A stretch of DNA of 64,000 nt from Croceicoccus mobilis (lineage in GTDB: Bacteria > Pseudomonadota > Alphaproteobacteria > Sphingomonadales > Sphingomonadaceae): positions 124,001-188,000 of the forward strand of contig NZ_LYWZ01000025.1 of NCBI RefSeq assembly GCF_001661965.1, given 5' to 3'. Position numbers and translations under genes: made by a program. The notes below the pieces were generated by a model that was not told the origin of the DNA, searched no databases, and was given only the letters and a program-made list of their open reading frames with translations. Each line of letters opens with the position of its first letter. Positions within the stretch are counted from its first letter, which is position 1. Positions 9,395 to 19,506 of this stretch are shown here, one piece after another.

Positions 9395-10135
9395 ATGATC
9401 ATGGAAAGCGATCACGAACTCGCCGCCCGTCTGGCCGAAGTCGCCGGACAGATCGCGGTGCAGGTGCGCGACAGCGGCCTCATCGACGGCAAGCCGCTGG
9501 GAAGCGCGGGCGACAAGACCGCCAATGCCTTTTTGATGAAGGCGATCGCGGCGCAGCGTCCCGATGACGGCGTCTTGTCGGAGGAGAGCCGCGACACGCT
9601 CGAAAGGCTGGACAAGGAGCGGGTTTGGATCATCGACCCTGTCGATGGCACCCGCGAATATGGCGAAAAACGGTCCGACTGGGCCGTGCATGTCGGGCTC
9701 GCCATCGGGGGCAAGCCCGTGATCGGGGCGGTCGCTCTGCCCGGCGTGCCGACAGTGATGCGCACCGATCGCATCGCCGATCTGCCGCCCGCGCCTGAAA
9801 AGCTGCGCATGGTGGTCAGCCGTACGCGCCCGGGCAAGGACAGCGAAGCGGTGGCCGAGGCCATTGGCGCCGAGCTGGTCCCCATGGGCAGTGCAGGCGC
9901 CAAGGCCATGTCGATCATCCGGGGGGAGGCGGACATCTACCTCCACTCCGGCGGTCAATACGAATGGGACAATTGCGCCCCGGCAGCCGTGGCCATCGCG
10001 CATGGTCTGCATGCTTCACGCATCGACGGTTCGCCCATGCTCTACAACCGGCCCGACGTGTCGCTCCCGGACTTGCTCATCTGCCGTAAGGAACATGCCG
10101 ACACGGTGCTGAAGCTGGTCGCCGAGATGGGCTGA
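9395..10135 (+). CDS. cysQ: 3'(2'),5'-bisphosphate nucleotidase
   Basis: A 246-residue inositol-monophosphatase-fold enzyme. The metal-binding motif is WIIDPVDGTREYGE near residue 77, and the C-terminal segment GGQYEWDNCAPAAVA holds the second conserved Asp. CysQ hydrolyses 3'-phosphoadenosine 5'-phosphate to AMP, clearing the by-product of PAPS use, which fits its place 12 bases after cysNC. The ATG at 9395 follows AAGGGG at good spacing; a second ATG lies two codons on. A strong terminator follows the gene and ends the cysD-cysNC-cysQ operon. Confidence 0.92.
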   Translation: MIMESDHELAARLAEVAGQIAVQVRDSGLIDGKPLGSAGDKTANAFLMKAIAAQRPDDGVLSEESRDTLERLDKERVWIIDPVDGTREYGEKRSDWAVHVGLAIGGKPVIGAVALPGVPTVMRTDRIADLPPAPEKLRMVVSRTRPGKDSEAVAEAIGAELVPMGSAGAKAMSIIRGEADIYLHSGGQYEWDNCAPAAVAIAHGLHASRIDGSPMLYNRPDVSLPDLLICRKEHADTVLKLVAEMG

Positions 10136-10156
10136 TCCTGCCCGTATCCCGGATAC

Positions 10157-10196
10157 AAAAAGCCCCGCGCGGAAAGTGATCCGCGCGGGGTTTTTC
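10157..10196. terminator. Bidirectional terminator between cysQ and the SDR gene
   Basis: An 11-bp GC-rich stem (10163-10173/10180-10190) has a 6-base loop. It is flanked by an A run on the left and TTTTT on the right. It lies between two convergent genes and can serve both. Confidence 0.9.
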
Positions 10197-10210
10197 ATAT
10201 CTTCAATGGA

Positions 10211-10972
10211 TCAGCCGATCGCGGGCTGCCCATTCGCCGCAGTTACGCCGCCATCAACAGGCAGGATCACGCCGGTGACCATGCGCGCATCGTCGCTGGC
10301 AAGAAAGCTTACGACTGCTGCGATATCCTCCGGCTCGGCAGGCGCTTCGAGCGGCATCCGCTCCTGGAACTTGGCCAGCTTTTCCTTGTCGGCCATGATG
10401 CCCTTGGCCATCTTCGTGTCGGTCAGCGAGGGGGCGACCGCGTTCACGCGAATGCCGCGCTTACCCAGATCCAGCGCAAGCGCACGGGTGAAGTTCGAGA
10501 TGCTGCCCTTTGACGTATTATAGGCCAGCATGCCCCAGTCGCCGCCAATGCCAGAAACCGAACTGGTATTGACGATGCACCCCTTGGTCTTTTCCAGATG
10601 CGGGATGGCCGCGCGCGAGCAATAGAAAACACCGTCCACATTGGTGCGGATGACCTTGTCCCAGTCCTCGTCGGTGTGCTCCTCGGGCGGCTTCATTTCG
10701 GCAGCACCGGCATTGTTGTAGAGCACGTCGAGCTGGCCTGTCTTTTCGACGACGGCGTCGATTGCGGCTTTCACATTCTCGCTGTTGCGCACATCGACCT
10801 TCAGGGCGAAGCACTTGTCGCCCGGCATTTCCTTCACAGCGGTCTCGACGCTATCGGAATGGCCCAGAAGGGCGACGGTTGCCCCTTCTTCGGCAAATCG
10901 CTTTGCAGTTGCCTTGCCGATGCCCGATCCGGCGCCGGTAACGATGACGGTCTTTCCTTCGAAACGTTGCAT
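10211..10972 (-). CDS. SDR family oxidoreductase
   Basis: A 253-residue classical short-chain dehydrogenase/reductase. It shows the cofactor motif TGAGSGIG (residues 12-19), NNAG (86-89), and the catalytic Ser138, Tyr151 and Lys155 (YNTSK). The C-terminal LPVDGGVTA segment is typical. It should reduce or oxidise a carbonyl/alcohol substrate with NAD(P)(H). The substrate cannot be read from sequence, and the neighbours (cysQ, aroQ) give no hint. Confidence 0.88.
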   Translation of the reverse strand: MQRFEGKTVIVTGAGSGIGKATAKRFAEEGATVALLGHSDSVETAVKEMPGDKCFALKVDVRNSENVKAAIDAVVEKTGQLDVLYNNAGAAEMKPPEEHTDEDWDKVIRTNVDGVFYCSRAAIPHLEKTKGCIVNTSSVSGIGGDWGMLAYNTSKGSISNFTRALALDLGKRGIRVNAVAPSLTDTKMAKGIMADKEKLAKFQERMPLEAPAEPEDIAAVVSFLASDDARMVTGVILPVDGGVTAANGQPAIG

Positions 10973-11132
10973 TATATTCCCTGTTAGGTTGGTTCGGCCG
11001 CCAATGGACGGGCGGCACGGTTTACAGGGAAATAGCGCATCGGGCCCGGTTTCGTTCCGGTCGCGGCATCGCTAATCTGCGAGAGGAATGAATGGCGCGA
11101 CATGATGCGCCGGGGTGCGATTGAAGGGGCGC

Positions 11133-11573
11133 TCAGCCTTTTGCGATCAGCCGCGAAACAGTGTCGATGGCATAGCCATAGCCCGCGATGCCACAGCCGC
11201 AGATGACGGCCGATGCGATGTCCGAAAGATAGCTTTTGTGACGAAAGCTTTCGCGGGCATGGACATTGGAAATATGGATTTCGACAAAGGGGCCGCCAAA
11301 CGCGGCCAGCGCATCGCGGATCGCGACCGAGGTGTGGGTGTAGGCGGCAGGGTTGATGACGATGCCATCCGCCTTGCCGCGCGCTTCCTGGATCCAGGTG
11401 ACGAGGTCGCCCTCGCTATTCGACTGGGTAAAGCGCATGTCATGGCCCAGCGTGCGGCACTTATCGGCGCACAAGGTCTCGACGTCCTTCAACGTTTCGC
11501 GCCCATAGATCTCAGGCTCACGCGTGCCGAGCATGTTGAGATTGGGACCGTTGAATACACAGATCAGCGCCAT
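11133..11573 (-). CDS. aroQ: Type II 3-dehydroquinate dehydratase
   Basis: A 146-residue protein matching the dodecameric type II dehydroquinases in length and motifs: [17 protein letters not shown] at the N-terminus, with the catalytic Tyr on the flexible lid, [16 protein letters not shown] in the middle, and [18 protein letters not shown]. It converts 3-dehydroquinate to 3-dehydroshikimate in the shikimate pathway. In many alphaproteobacteria it precedes accB-accC, but here a response regulator gene lies upstream instead. Confidence 0.95.
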   Translation of the reverse strand: MALICVFNGPNLNMLGTREPEIYGRETLKDVETLCADKCRTLGHDMRFTQSNSEGDLVTWIQEARGKADGIVINPAAYTHTSVAIRDALAAFGGPFVEIHISNVHARESFRHKSYLSDIASAVICGCGIAGYGYAIDTVSRLIAKG

Positions 11574-11699
11574 GGCATACCCTCCGCCTAGTACCGCATC
11601 GGGTTAGGCGGGGCCTTGGCCGCTTTCAAGACGGCGCATGGTTTTCTGCAGAGGAATTGCCCGCATGAAGGAAGCCGCCCTGGAAAAAGACAGCCCAGC

Positions 11700-11721
11700 A
11701 AAAAACCGGGCGGGGCCCGGT
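11700..11721 (-). terminator. Terminator of the single-domain response regulator
   Basis: Read on the minus strand, a 7-bp stem (accgggc/gcccggt) closes a 3-base loop and runs into TTTTTT. It sits 18 bases past the stop of the gene at 11739-12143. Confidence 0.75.
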
Positions 11722-11738
11722 GGTCTATTGTCAGAAAT

Positions 11739-12143
11739 TTACGCCTGATCGATCAGCATTTCGCGCAGCGAACTCTCAATCGCGCCGACCGCGCACGGCT
11801 TGGCGCAGACGATCGCATCGGGATAACGTTTCATGAGCACTTCAGGCCGGGCATGGCCAGAGTGGAAGACGATCGGCACATCCATTTCCACCAAACGGTC
11901 GGCTACCGGCAGAACGTCGCCATCGGTCAGTTGCACATCAAGGATCGCAGCTTCCGGCCTTTTATTGGCGAGCGCATCCATCGCGCGCGCCACGCTGGGG
12001 TAAGGACCGTCGACGTCGTAACCGCTGTCTTCAAGCCTGTCGCACAGGTCAAAGGCAATGATCATTTCGTCTTCAACTAACAGTATCACTGGTCGTAATC
12101 CGTCACAATTTTTCCATCCGACACTCGTGCCCATATTAACCAT
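11739..12143 (-). CDS. Single-domain response regulator receiver
   Basis: A 134-residue CheY-like receiver with no output domain. The acidic pocket (LVEDE near residue 21-25), the phospho-acceptor Asp in AILDVQL, and the conserved Lys in CAKPC are all present, so it should be phosphorylatable. The first 15 residues before the beta-1 strand are poorly conserved, and the true start may be the internal Met at residue 4. No kinase gene is adjacent, and it has its own terminator. It likely acts as a diffusible phospho-carrier or adaptor. Confidence 0.85.
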   Translation of the reverse strand: MVNMGTSVGWKNCDGLRPVILLVEDEMIIAFDLCDRLEDSGYDVDGPYPSVARAMDALANKRPEAAILDVQLTDGDVLPVADRLVEMDVPIVFHSGHARPEVLMKRYPDAIVCAKPCAVGAIESSLREMLIDQA

Positions 12144-12293
12144 GGTGCCATCTCAACCCTTTTGGGAGCCCACGCACTTGCTCCTTGAAAACAGCGACCC
12201 AAGCCAAGCAGGACAAGCCATACCGGTTGCTTATCAACCGCGAAACAGCGTTACGGTTCCGTGACTGCTGCGATAATTTGTATCTGCTATGCA

Positions 12294-14381
12294 TCATTTG
12301 CGCGCCTGCGCAACTAAGAGATTGGCGGTGAGGATCTGCGGCAACTGCTCCGCATCCTTCCCCGGCGCATACCAAAGGTACAGGGGAACACCGGCCGCGC
12401 CCTGCGCCGACAGGAAACGGGTAATCGCGGGATCGCGCCGCGTCCAGTCGCCGACGATGACCGTTACGCCCGCCTTGTGAAAGGCTTCGATGACGGGATC
12501 GCGCGCGATTGCCACGCTTTCGTTGACCTTGCAGGTGACGCACCAGTCGGCTGTGAAATAGACGAAGACTGGCCCCGTGGCGCGGGCACTGGCCAATGCC
12601 TCTTCGCTATAGGGGATCGCGCCCGGTATCGCCTGATCGGTCGCATTTGATGTCGGTTCGGTAAGTGCGCTTGCCGCTGCGGCGCTGCCGATGGCAATTG
12701 CGATCGCAGCCAGTGCGAGGCCGATCGCCGCCTTGCCCTTGCGCTGGCGTCTGCCGGCGATCAGGCACAATGCGGCGATAACGATCGCCAGCAGTGCTCC
12801 GCCCGCCAGCAGAGCCGCGCCGCCAAGCCGCCAGCACAGCCATGCGAGCGCCAGCACGGTAAGCCCCATCGGTACCGCCATGACCAGACGAAAACGGTTC
12901 ATCCACGGGCCTGGACGCGGCAGCATGCGGCGCAGCCACGGCACGAAGCCGATGGCGAGGAAGGGGGCGGCAAGGCCGAGGCCCAGTGCGGCAAACAGCG
13001 CCATCGCCTGTTCGCCCGGCAGCAGCAGCGCCGCGCCCATGGCCGCGGCCATGAATGGGCCGGTGCACGGCGTCGCGGCAACCGCGGCCAGAACACCGGT
13101 CATGAAGGCTCCGCCGCCCTCGCCGATGCGCACGGGCAGGATGAATTCGTAAAGCCCGGCCAGATTGGCGGTGATCGCAACCGCAAGCGCCAGCAGAAGC
13201 ACGACGGTGGCAGGTTCCTGCAACTGGAACGCCCAGCCGACCTGCGCGCCTCCTGCCCGCAGTGCCAGCAGCACCGCCCCCAGCGCCAGCACGGCCAGCA
13301 CCACGCCTGCTGTATAGGCGATCGCCTCGCGCCGAGCCTCACGCGCATTGCCGCCCGCGCGGGCGAGGGCCATCGCCTTGAGGCTGAGGATCGGGAAAAC
13401 GCAAGGCATTACGTTCAGGAGCAGCCCTCCGGCAAAGGCGGCCGCGATCAGGGCGATGCCGGCCATGGAGAAGAGGCTATCGGCAAGAGCATTTGCCGCA
13501 GCAGTCGTGGCAGGGACTTCGCCCGGGCTGGCCGTAAAGGCGATGCCATTGCCGTCATCGTCCAGTCTCAGCACGAAATGCAGTGGCTCGCCTTCACTCG
13601 CGGTGGCGCGCGCGCCGGTTTCGGCGATCAGCCAGTCGCCTTCGCGCGTGAAAGCCTGCGGCGCGGCATATTCGGCATAGCGGTCCTCCTCCACGAAGAG
13701 GTGCGGGGCTGTTGCCTCCGCTCCGGCGGCAAGCGGGATCGCGACGCGCAATTGGCCATTCGCGATGCTGTAGCGCCCCTCCATCACGACGGGGGCGGGC
13801 AGCATCTGCCGCCATTTGGAAAAGCGTGGGTCGTCTCCCGGCGTTTCACCCTTGGCCGCGACCGGGATCACGGTTTTCATCTCGGCCTGTTCGGGCACGC
13901 AGATCTTGTCGGTGCAGGCCAGCCAATTCGCCCGCAAGGAAACGGGGATGCTGGTGCCTGATGCGGCCGTTTCGGGAACTGTGATGGGGACGAGCACGGC
14001 ATAGGGCCCCTCATACACATGGTTCATCAGCGGGCCGATCAGCAGCGGCTCGGGCACGGGATATTCCGGTTCGCCCGCACTGGCGCCATCGGGCAGCGTC
14101 CAGACCAGATCCATTCCGAAACCGGCATCGCCCGGATTGCTCCAGTAACCGTGCCAGCCGGCATCTGGGCGCATGGCGATGGCGATTTCTATCGTCTCGC
14201 CCGGCTGCGCGGCGCGCTGGGCGATCAGTTCGGATGAAATATGGTTCGCCCGGTCCTGCGCATGGGCAGGGGTTATGGCGACGATCAAAGCCGCGATAAC
14301 CAGCGTCAGCGCCCGCAACACCGGTTTGAAGGCGGGCGGGACGATGGTCGGGATCACGATGAAGCGGTTCTCTTCGTTCAA
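12294..14381 (-). CDS. DsbD/ScsB-type thiol:disulfide interchange protein
   Basis: A 695-residue protein with a signal peptide (about 1-42), a periplasmic DsbD-alpha-like domain with a Cys pair (LACTDKICVPE), an eight-helix membrane domain with one Cys in MPCVFPIL and one in ATPCTGPF, and a C-terminal thioredoxin domain with WCVTC. These are the three Cys pairs that pass electrons from cytoplasmic thioredoxin to the periplasm. The starting codon is TTG at 14381; no ATG fits upstream of the signal peptide. The N-terminal domain and size resemble the ScsB branch more than E. coli DsbD. Confidence 0.88.
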   Translation of the reverse strand: MNEENRFIVIPTIVPPAFKPVLRALTLVIAALIVAITPAHAQDRANHISSELIAQRAAQPGETIEIAIAMRPDAGWHGYWSNPGDAGFGMDLVWTLPDGASAGEPEYPVPEPLLIGPLMNHVYEGPYAVLVPITVPETAASGTSIPVSLRANWLACTDKICVPEQAEMKTVIPVAAKGETPGDDPRFSKWRQMLPAPVVMEGRYSIANGQLRVAIPLAAGAEATAPHLFVEEDRYAEYAAPQAFTREGDWLIAETGARATASEGEPLHFVLRLDDDGNGIAFTASPGEVPATTAAANALADSLFSMAGIALIAAAFAGGLLLNVMPCVFPILSLKAMALARAGGNAREARREAIAYTAGVVLAVLALGAVLLALRAGGAQVGWAFQLQEPATVVLLLALAVAITANLAGLYEFILPVRIGEGGGAFMTGVLAAVAATPCTGPFMAAAMGAALLLPGEQAMALFAALGLGLAAPFLAIGFVPWLRRMLPRPGPWMNRFRLVMAVPMGLTVLALAWLCWRLGGAALLAGGALLAIVIAALCLIAGRRQRKGKAAIGLALAAIAIAIGSAAAASALTEPTSNATDQAIPGAIPYSEEALASARATGPVFVYFTADWCVTCKVNESVAIARDPVIEAFHKAGVTVIVGDWTRRDPAITRFLSAQGAAGVPLYLWYAPGKDAEQLPQILTANLLVAQARK

Positions 14382-14481
14382 AGCACCATCCGGGGCTTGC
14401 GCAGGGCGGAGCGGATAGCCATCAGGGGGTTGATGTAATTACGGCTCGCGCGTGGCTTAGGCGCGGCGGAAAGGCAATTCA

Positions 14482-15741
14482 ATGGCTGGCGGTTCCAACT
14501 CGGGCAATGGCGGGTCCACTTTGGGCGGTGAAAGGCGCGATCTGGTGATCCTTGGCGGCGGACTGGTCGGGCTGACCCTTGCGCTGGCGCTTGCCAGAAA
14601 AGGCATCACCAGCCACGTGATCGACGCGGGCGATCCCTCGGCCCAGACAGCCGAAGGTTTCGATGGCCGCGCCTCTGCCATCAGCACGGCAAGCTGGAAC
14701 CTGTTCGGCAATATCGGCCTGCAGGAACAGCTTGAACCTTTTTGCTGCGGCATCGACGAGATCGCGGTTTCCGATCAGTTGAAGCCCGGCGAATTGCGCT
14801 TTCGCCCCGGCGAAGGCGAAGGGTCATTGGGCCGCATGTTCGAAAACCGCCGTCTTCGCCTGGCGCTGTTCGACGCGCTGAAACATGCGCCTGAAATCGC
14901 CTACCACCCCAATTCGCGGGTCGTGGAGCGCGAGCGCGGGGCGCATGGCGTTGCCGCCACGCTGGAAGACGGCACGCGCTTCACCGGCAGCCTGCTGATC
15001 GCCGCCGAAGGGCGCGGATCGCCGACGCGGGAGGAAGCGGGGCTTACGGTCGCGAAGTGGAGCTATAACCATCGCGCCATGATCTGCGGGCTCGCTCATG
15101 AAAAGCCGCATGGCAATGTGGCGTGGGAAATCTTCTATCCCGATGGCCCGTTCGCGCTGCTGCCCATGCTGGATGACGATCAGGGCCGCCATCGCAGTGC
15201 ACTGGTCTGGACCGTTGCCGAAAAGGAAGCGCCCGCATGGCTGAAGCTGGGCGAGCGCGCGTTCACGGCAGAGGCCGAGAAGAAGACCGGCGGCGCGCTG
15301 GGCAAGATCTCGCTCGCCAGCCCGCGATCGTCATATCCGCTGGGCTTCCACCATGCACCGACGATCATCGCCGAACGGCTCGCGCTGGTGGGCGATGCGG
15401 CGCATGGCATTCACCCGATCGCGGGGCAGGGGTTGAACCTTGGCCTGCGCGATGTCGGCGCATTGGCCGAAGTGCTGGAGGAAGGCGCGCGTCTGGGCAT
15501 GGATCTTGGCGATGCGCAATTGCTGAAGCGCTATCAGGACTGGCGCGGCCTTGATGATTTGATGGTCGCGGCGGCAACCGATGGCCTGACGTGGATATAC
15601 GGCGTGCCCGGCAAGACGGCCAGCGCGATCCGCCGCATTGGCATGGCCGCGATCGAGAAATCGAGCCCGGTGAAGCGCTGGTTCATGGATGAGGCGCGCG
15701 GTGTTTCGGGGAAGCTGCCTTCCCTGCTGCAAGACGCCTGA
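14482..15741 (+). CDS. UbiH/UbiF/COQ6-family FAD-dependent hydroxylase
   Basis: A 419-residue flavin monooxygenase. The N-terminal dinucleotide-binding motif is VILGGGLVGLTLALALA, and the second FAD motif GDAAHGIHPIAGQGLNLGLRD lies near 310-330. These are diagnostic for the family that hydroxylates the ubiquinone ring. The exact ring position (UbiH, UbiF, UbiI or a broad alphaproteobacterial UbiL) cannot be decided from sequence alone. The first 17 residues are Gly/Ser-rich and unlike the family. The gene ends five bases before the convergent mitofilin-like gene. Confidence 0.9.
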   Translation: MAGGSNSGNGGSTLGGERRDLVILGGGLVGLTLALALARKGITSHVIDAGDPSAQTAEGFDGRASAISTASWNLFGNIGLQEQLEPFCCGIDEIAVSDQLKPGELRFRPGEGEGSLGRMFENRRLRLALFDALKHAPEIAYHPNSRVVERERGAHGVAATLEDGTRFTGSLLIAAEGRGSPTREEAGLTVAKWSYNHRAMICGLAHEKPHGNVAWEIFYPDGPFALLPMLDDDQGRHRSALVWTVAEKEAPAWLKLGERAFTAEAEKKTGGALGKISLASPRSSYPLGFHHAPTIIAERLALVGDAAHGIHPIAGQGLNLGLRDVGALAEVLEEGARLGMDLGDAQLLKRYQDWRGLDDLMVAAATDGLTWIYGVPGKTASAIRRIGMAAIEKSSPVKRWFMDEARGVSGKLPSLLQDA

Positions 15742-15746
15742 GGGCG

Positions 15747-16727
15747 TTACTCTTCGGGCTGCGGCGCCACGGTTTCGGCCTGCTCGCTGCTGGCATCACC
15801 CGGGGCCTGCGTTTCTTGCGCGGAATTATTGATGCCGCTGGGGGCCGCGGGGCTGGGCTGGCGCACCGGCTGGCCCGAACTGTCGGTCAGATTGCGCGAT
15901 TCCAGCAGGGCCGCGGTCTCGATCAGGTCCAGTGCCTGATGCGTCGCGACAAACCGGCGCGCATCGGCAAGCCAGTCGGCGGTCGCTTCCCTGTTCGGCA
16001 GGCGCGCGACCAGCGCGGCGGCGGCTTCCACCCGGCCATCGTTCAGCAGCTGCTCGGCGCGCTCCAGCCTCACTTCCGGCTGGGGCGAGGGGGCGTCCGA
16101 ATTGCGCAGCACGAAGAGATTGCCGATCTCGGCCCGTAGCTTCGCCCATCCGGTCAGGTCGTCAGGTGTTTCCGTCGCGGTCGAAGGCAGCTTTTGCAGG
16201 CTTTGCCGCAGCTGATCCAGCGTGACCGGATTGCGCGCCGAATTGATGATCGTGCGCACCGCATTGGGCTGCGCGTTGCCAAAGCGCAGGCGAAGCTGGT
16301 TTTCCAGATAGCCCAGCGGCGCCCCCTGCTCGACAAGGCGGCGCGAGGCGAAGGCGATCAAAAGCCCCTCGGCACGGGCGGCATTGCCCGATGCGGCCTC
16401 TGCCTGAAGGTCGAGGCGGTTGAGGCGTCGCTCCAGCTCTGTCACGCGCATGCCCATGGAGGCATCCGCGGGCAGGGTCGATGAAGTGCTTGGCGTTACA
16501 GGGGCTGCAGCACGCAGTTCGGCATCGCCGTCTTCGCCATCGCCCGCAGGCAAGGCCGCGGCCTGCTGCGGCGTCTCCGCATCGTCACTGGCCAGCCAGC
16601 CGGTGCTCCACGCCAGATAGAACGCGGCGGCAAGGCCCAGCACGAACGCCATCAGCACGCTGGCGGCATATTTGCGGAGACGGTTGCCGGCGGGCGCGTC
16701 GTAGGAGGTGGGGGAGCTGGCTTCCAT
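15747..16727 (-). CDS. Mitofilin-like membrane protein of the hem locus
   Basis: A 326-residue protein with a cytoplasmic N-terminus, one transmembrane helix at about 22-42, an acidic/proline-rich linker, a short coiled coil (about 95-115, RVTELERRLNRLDLQ), a helical domain, and a Gln/Glu/Pro-rich C-terminal tail. This plan matches the alphaproteobacterial mitofilin-related proteins encoded beside hemD. It starts 8 bases after the hemD stop and is presumably co-transcribed with hemC-hemD. The role is likely structural in membrane organisation; the link to heme synthesis is only by position. Confidence 0.7.
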   Translation of the reverse strand: MEASSPTSYDAPAGNRLRKYAASVLMAFVLGLAAAFYLAWSTGWLASDDAETPQQAAALPAGDGEDGDAELRAAAPVTPSTSSTLPADASMGMRVTELERRLNRLDLQAEAASGNAARAEGLLIAFASRRLVEQGAPLGYLENQLRLRFGNAQPNAVRTIINSARNPVTLDQLRQSLQKLPSTATETPDDLTGWAKLRAEIGNLFVLRNSDAPSPQPEVRLERAEQLLNDGRVEAAAALVARLPNREATADWLADARRFVATHQALDLIETAALLESRNLTDSSGQPVRQPSPAAPSGINNSAQETQAPGDASSEQAETVAPQPEE

Positions 16728-16735
16728 GGGGTTCG

Positions 16736-17437
16736 TTATTGTTGCGAGGGATCGCAGCCTTGGCACATTTGTTCGGCCAAGGCCAGCAGGGCGGCATCCT
16801 GAGGGGCGGGGGCTGAACGGCAGCTGGCCCAGCCGATTCCGGCCCGCTGCGCGATGCGCGGGGCAAGGCAGGCCAGCATGATCTGCGAACGCGGAATGCC
16901 GTTGCGATCGCACTCATGCGCGAAATGCTCCGCCGCTTCGCCGGAGTGGAGCAGGACCAGCGCACCAGCGGCAAGGGTTTCGATCAATGCTTCATCCATG
17001 GGGGCTGCATGCACGGCATAAAGGATACAGGTGTCGACACTGACGCCGTGGGGCACATCCAGCGGCACATGCGCTTCGCCCGACAGGCGCAGCAAGCGGT
17101 GCAGGCCTCGCGCCTCGGCATGGGGAAGCAAGGTCTGCATGCCGCGCGCGCCGGTGGCGATAACGTCGAAACCCGCCTCGCGCGCAGCCTGTGCCGTGGT
17201 TTCGCCCACGCACAGGGCGGGAAGCGTCGTCAAGGCGGTCAGTCCGGCGCCGCCATGGCGAAGGGCATTGGCGCTGCCGATCAAAACCGCGTCATGGGCA
17301 GCAGGATCGGGAATGTCCCATGGAACCGGCCCCACGGTAAAAAGCGGATGGCTGGTGACGGTCAGCCCCTGATGAGCGCCGCGCTCCACCGTCGCCGCAT
17401 CGCCCGGAGCCGGGCGGATGGTGATGACCGGGATCAA
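16736..17437 (-). CDS. hemD: Uroporphyrinogen-III synthase
   Basis: A 233-residue protein of the weakly conserved HemD family, recognised mainly from its place directly after hemC (4-base ATGA overlap) and from segments such as ALCVGETTAQAAREAGF, which matches the family phosphate/pyrrole-binding loop. It would cyclise hydroxymethylbilane with inversion of ring D. The C-terminus is Cys-rich and has a glutamine-rich end (CDPSQQ). Confidence 0.88.
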   Translation of the reverse strand: MIPVITIRPAPGDAATVERGAHQGLTVTSHPLFTVGPVPWDIPDPAAHDAVLIGSANALRHGGAGLTALTTLPALCVGETTAQAAREAGFDVIATGARGMQTLLPHAEARGLHRLLRLSGEAHVPLDVPHGVSVDTCILYAVHAAPMDEALIETLAAGALVLLHSGEAAEHFAHECDRNGIPRSQIMLACLAPRIAQRAGIGWASCRSAPAPQDAALLALAEQMCQGCDPSQQ

Positions 17438-18390
17438 CCCGGCGCACCCTCGAAATGGATGCGCACGCTTTCGGGGGCTTCGGCCAGCAAGGTGGCGGCA
17501 AGTGCGGCGGGGCCGTCGCTATCGCTGGCGAATTCGGCGCAGCGCTCCAACATCACCGCGCCGTCGGGGCTGAAAATGGCGGCCCGCATAGATAGCTGCG
17601 TCTCGCCCGACGTCAGCACGGCGATGGGGCTGTGGCAATTGCCGCCCAGCGCCAGCAGCAAAGCGCGCTCTGCCATGACCTGCGCGCGGGTCGGTGCATG
17701 GTCTATGGCGGCCAGCAATTCGCGAGTGGCAGCGTCATCTGTCCGGCACTCGATCCCGATCGCGCCCTGTGCCGGGGCGGGAAGCCAGTCATCGACGGCA
17801 AGCGGATGGCCGACCCCGGTTTCGCCCAGCCGTTCAAGACCGGCGGCGGCAAGGAGGGTGACGTCGGCTTCTCCCGCTTGCAGCTTGGCAAGGCGGGTGG
17901 CGACATTGCCGCGAAAGCTCACGACCTTGAGGTCCGGCCTTTGGTGAAGCATCTGCGCGGCGCGGCGCGGCGCGCTGGTGCCCACGGTCGCGCCCTGCGG
18001 GATAGCGGCAACGGATGACGCGCCGACCAGCACATCGCGGACATCGGCGCGCGGCAGCAGGGCGGCAATGGTCAATTCATCGGGCCGGATCGTCTCGACA
18101 TCCTTCATCGAATGGACGGCGATGTCGATTTCTCCGGTCGCCAGCCACAGGTCGAGTTCCTTGGTCCACAGCGCCTTGCCGCCGATTTCGGCCAGCGGCC
18201 GATCCTGCACCTTGTCGCCGCTGGCAAGGACGGGGACGATCTCGACCGCGTCCTCGCTCCAGCCATGGGCGGCGCACAGGCGGTTGCGCGTTTCATGCGC
18301 CTGCGCCATCGCCAGTGGCGAACGGCGGGTGCCGAGGCGTAAGGGGCGTGCGGAGGATCGGGCGGTCATTGCGGTTGTGGGACTAGTCAT
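17434..18390 (-). CDS. hemC: Porphobilinogen deaminase (hydroxymethylbilane synthase)
   Basis: A 318-residue enzyme that joins four porphobilinogens into hydroxymethylbilane. It shows [14 protein letters not shown] at the N-terminus, the substrate/cofactor motif [26 protein letters not shown], and the dipyrromethane-cofactor Cys251 in [11 protein letters not shown]. The start at 18390 leaves 16 non-conserved residues; an ATG at 18369 is an alternative. The gene is divergent from tsaD, 45 bases apart, a common alphaproteobacterial arrangement. Confidence 0.95.
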   Translation of the reverse strand: MTSPTTAMTARSSARPLRLGTRRSPLAMAQAHETRNRLCAAHGWSEDAVEIVPVLASGDKVQDRPLAEIGGKALWTKELDLWLATGEIDIAVHSMKDVETIRPDELTIAALLPRADVRDVLVGASSVAAIPQGATVGTSAPRRAAQMLHQRPDLKVVSFRGNVATRLAKLQAGEADVTLLAAAGLERLGETGVGHPLAVDDWLPAPAQGAIGIECRTDDAATRELLAAIDHAPTRAQVMAERALLLALGGNCHSPIAVLTSGETQLSMRAAIFSPDGAVMLERCAEFASDSDGPAALAATLLAEAPESVRIHFEGAPG

Positions 18391-18435
18391 GGAGCGGCTT
18401 GTGCTAGCGGGTCAAAGCGTTCAGGGAAAGCGGCC

Positions 18436-19506
18436 ATGAGCGCGGTAGCCCCCGACAATCAACCACTCGTGCTGGGAATCGAGTCGAGTTGCGACGAAAC
18501 CGCGGCTGCGCTGGTGCGTGCCGACGGGGCGATCGTGGCGCAGATCATCGCCAGCCAGGATGAACATCACGCCCCGTTCGGCGGCGTGGTGCCCGAAATC
18601 GCGGCGCGCGCTCATGTCGAGGTGCTGGCTCCGATGGTCGGCCGTGTGCTGGCAGATGCGGGCATGACATTGGCCGATGTCGACGCGATCGCGGCGACTG
18701 CTGGCCCCGGCCTGATCGGCGGCGTGATGGTGGGGCTGGTGACGGCCAAGGCATTGTCGCTCGCTTCGGGCAAGCCGCTGATCGCGGTTAACCATCTGGA
18801 GGGCCATGCGCTCAGCCCGCGGCTTGCTGATCGCGAACTCGAATTCCCCTATCTCTTGCTGCTGGCATCGGGCGGGCACTGCCAGATCCTGGAAGTGCGC
18901 GGCGTGGGCGAATATCGCCGCCTTGCCACGACCATCGACGATGCCTTGGGCGAAGCTTTCGATAAGACGGCGAAGATCCTTGGCCTTGGCTATCCCGGCG
19001 GCCCGGCGGTGGAGCGGCTGGCGAAGGAAGGCGATCCCGATGCGGTCCCGCTGCCGCGCCCGCTGAAAGGCTCGGCAGAACCGCATTTCTCTTTCGCGGG
19101 CCTTAAAAGCGCGGTGATGCGCGCGCATGACAGCGGGCAATATGCCGCCGCCGATATCGCGGCGAGTTTTCAACAGGCGGCCATGGATTGCGTGATCGAC
19201 CGCACGGCGGGCGCGCTTGCCGTGGCGAATGATGTAAAGGCGCTGGTCGTCGCAGGCGGTGTGGCGGCAAACCAGCGGCTGCGCGGCGCGCTTGAGGATA
19301 TGGCGCAGCGTCACGGGCTTGCATTCGCGGCACCGCCGATGAAACTGTGCACCGACAATGCGGCGATGATCGCATGGGCAGGGCAGGAACGGCTGGCAGC
19401 CGGGCTGGTGGAAGAGGGCGGCGATCCGCTTTCTATCTCGGCCCGTCCACGCTGGCCGCTGGACCCCGATGCGGAAGCCGTGCGGGGAGCGGGAGTAAAG
19501 GCATGA
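18436..19506 (+). CDS. tsaD: tRNA N6-adenosine threonylcarbamoyltransferase
   Basis: A 356-residue ASKHA-fold enzyme. It has the N-terminal [14 protein letters not shown] motif, the iron-binding [14 protein letters not shown] histidines (HxxGH) and a C-terminal [10 protein letters not shown]. With TsaB and TsaE it transfers threonylcarbamoyl to A37 of ANN-decoding tRNAs. The stop overlaps the gpsA start by four bases (ATGA), so the two genes are co-translated. Confidence 0.96.
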   Translation: MSAVAPDNQPLVLGIESSCDETAAALVRADGAIVAQIIASQDEHHAPFGGVVPEIAARAHVEVLAPMVGRVLADAGMTLADVDAIAATAGPGLIGGVMVGLVTAKALSLASGKPLIAVNHLEGHALSPRLADRELEFPYLLLLASGGHCQILEVRGVGEYRRLATTIDDALGEAFDKTAKILGLGYPGGPAVERLAKEGDPDAVPLPRPLKGSAEPHFSFAGLKSAVMRAHDSGQYAAADIAASFQQAAMDCVIDRTAGALAVANDVKALVVAGGVAANQRLRGALEDMAQRHGLAFAAPPMKLCTDNAAMIAWAGQERLAAGLVEEGGDPLSISARPRWPLDPDAEAVRGAGVKA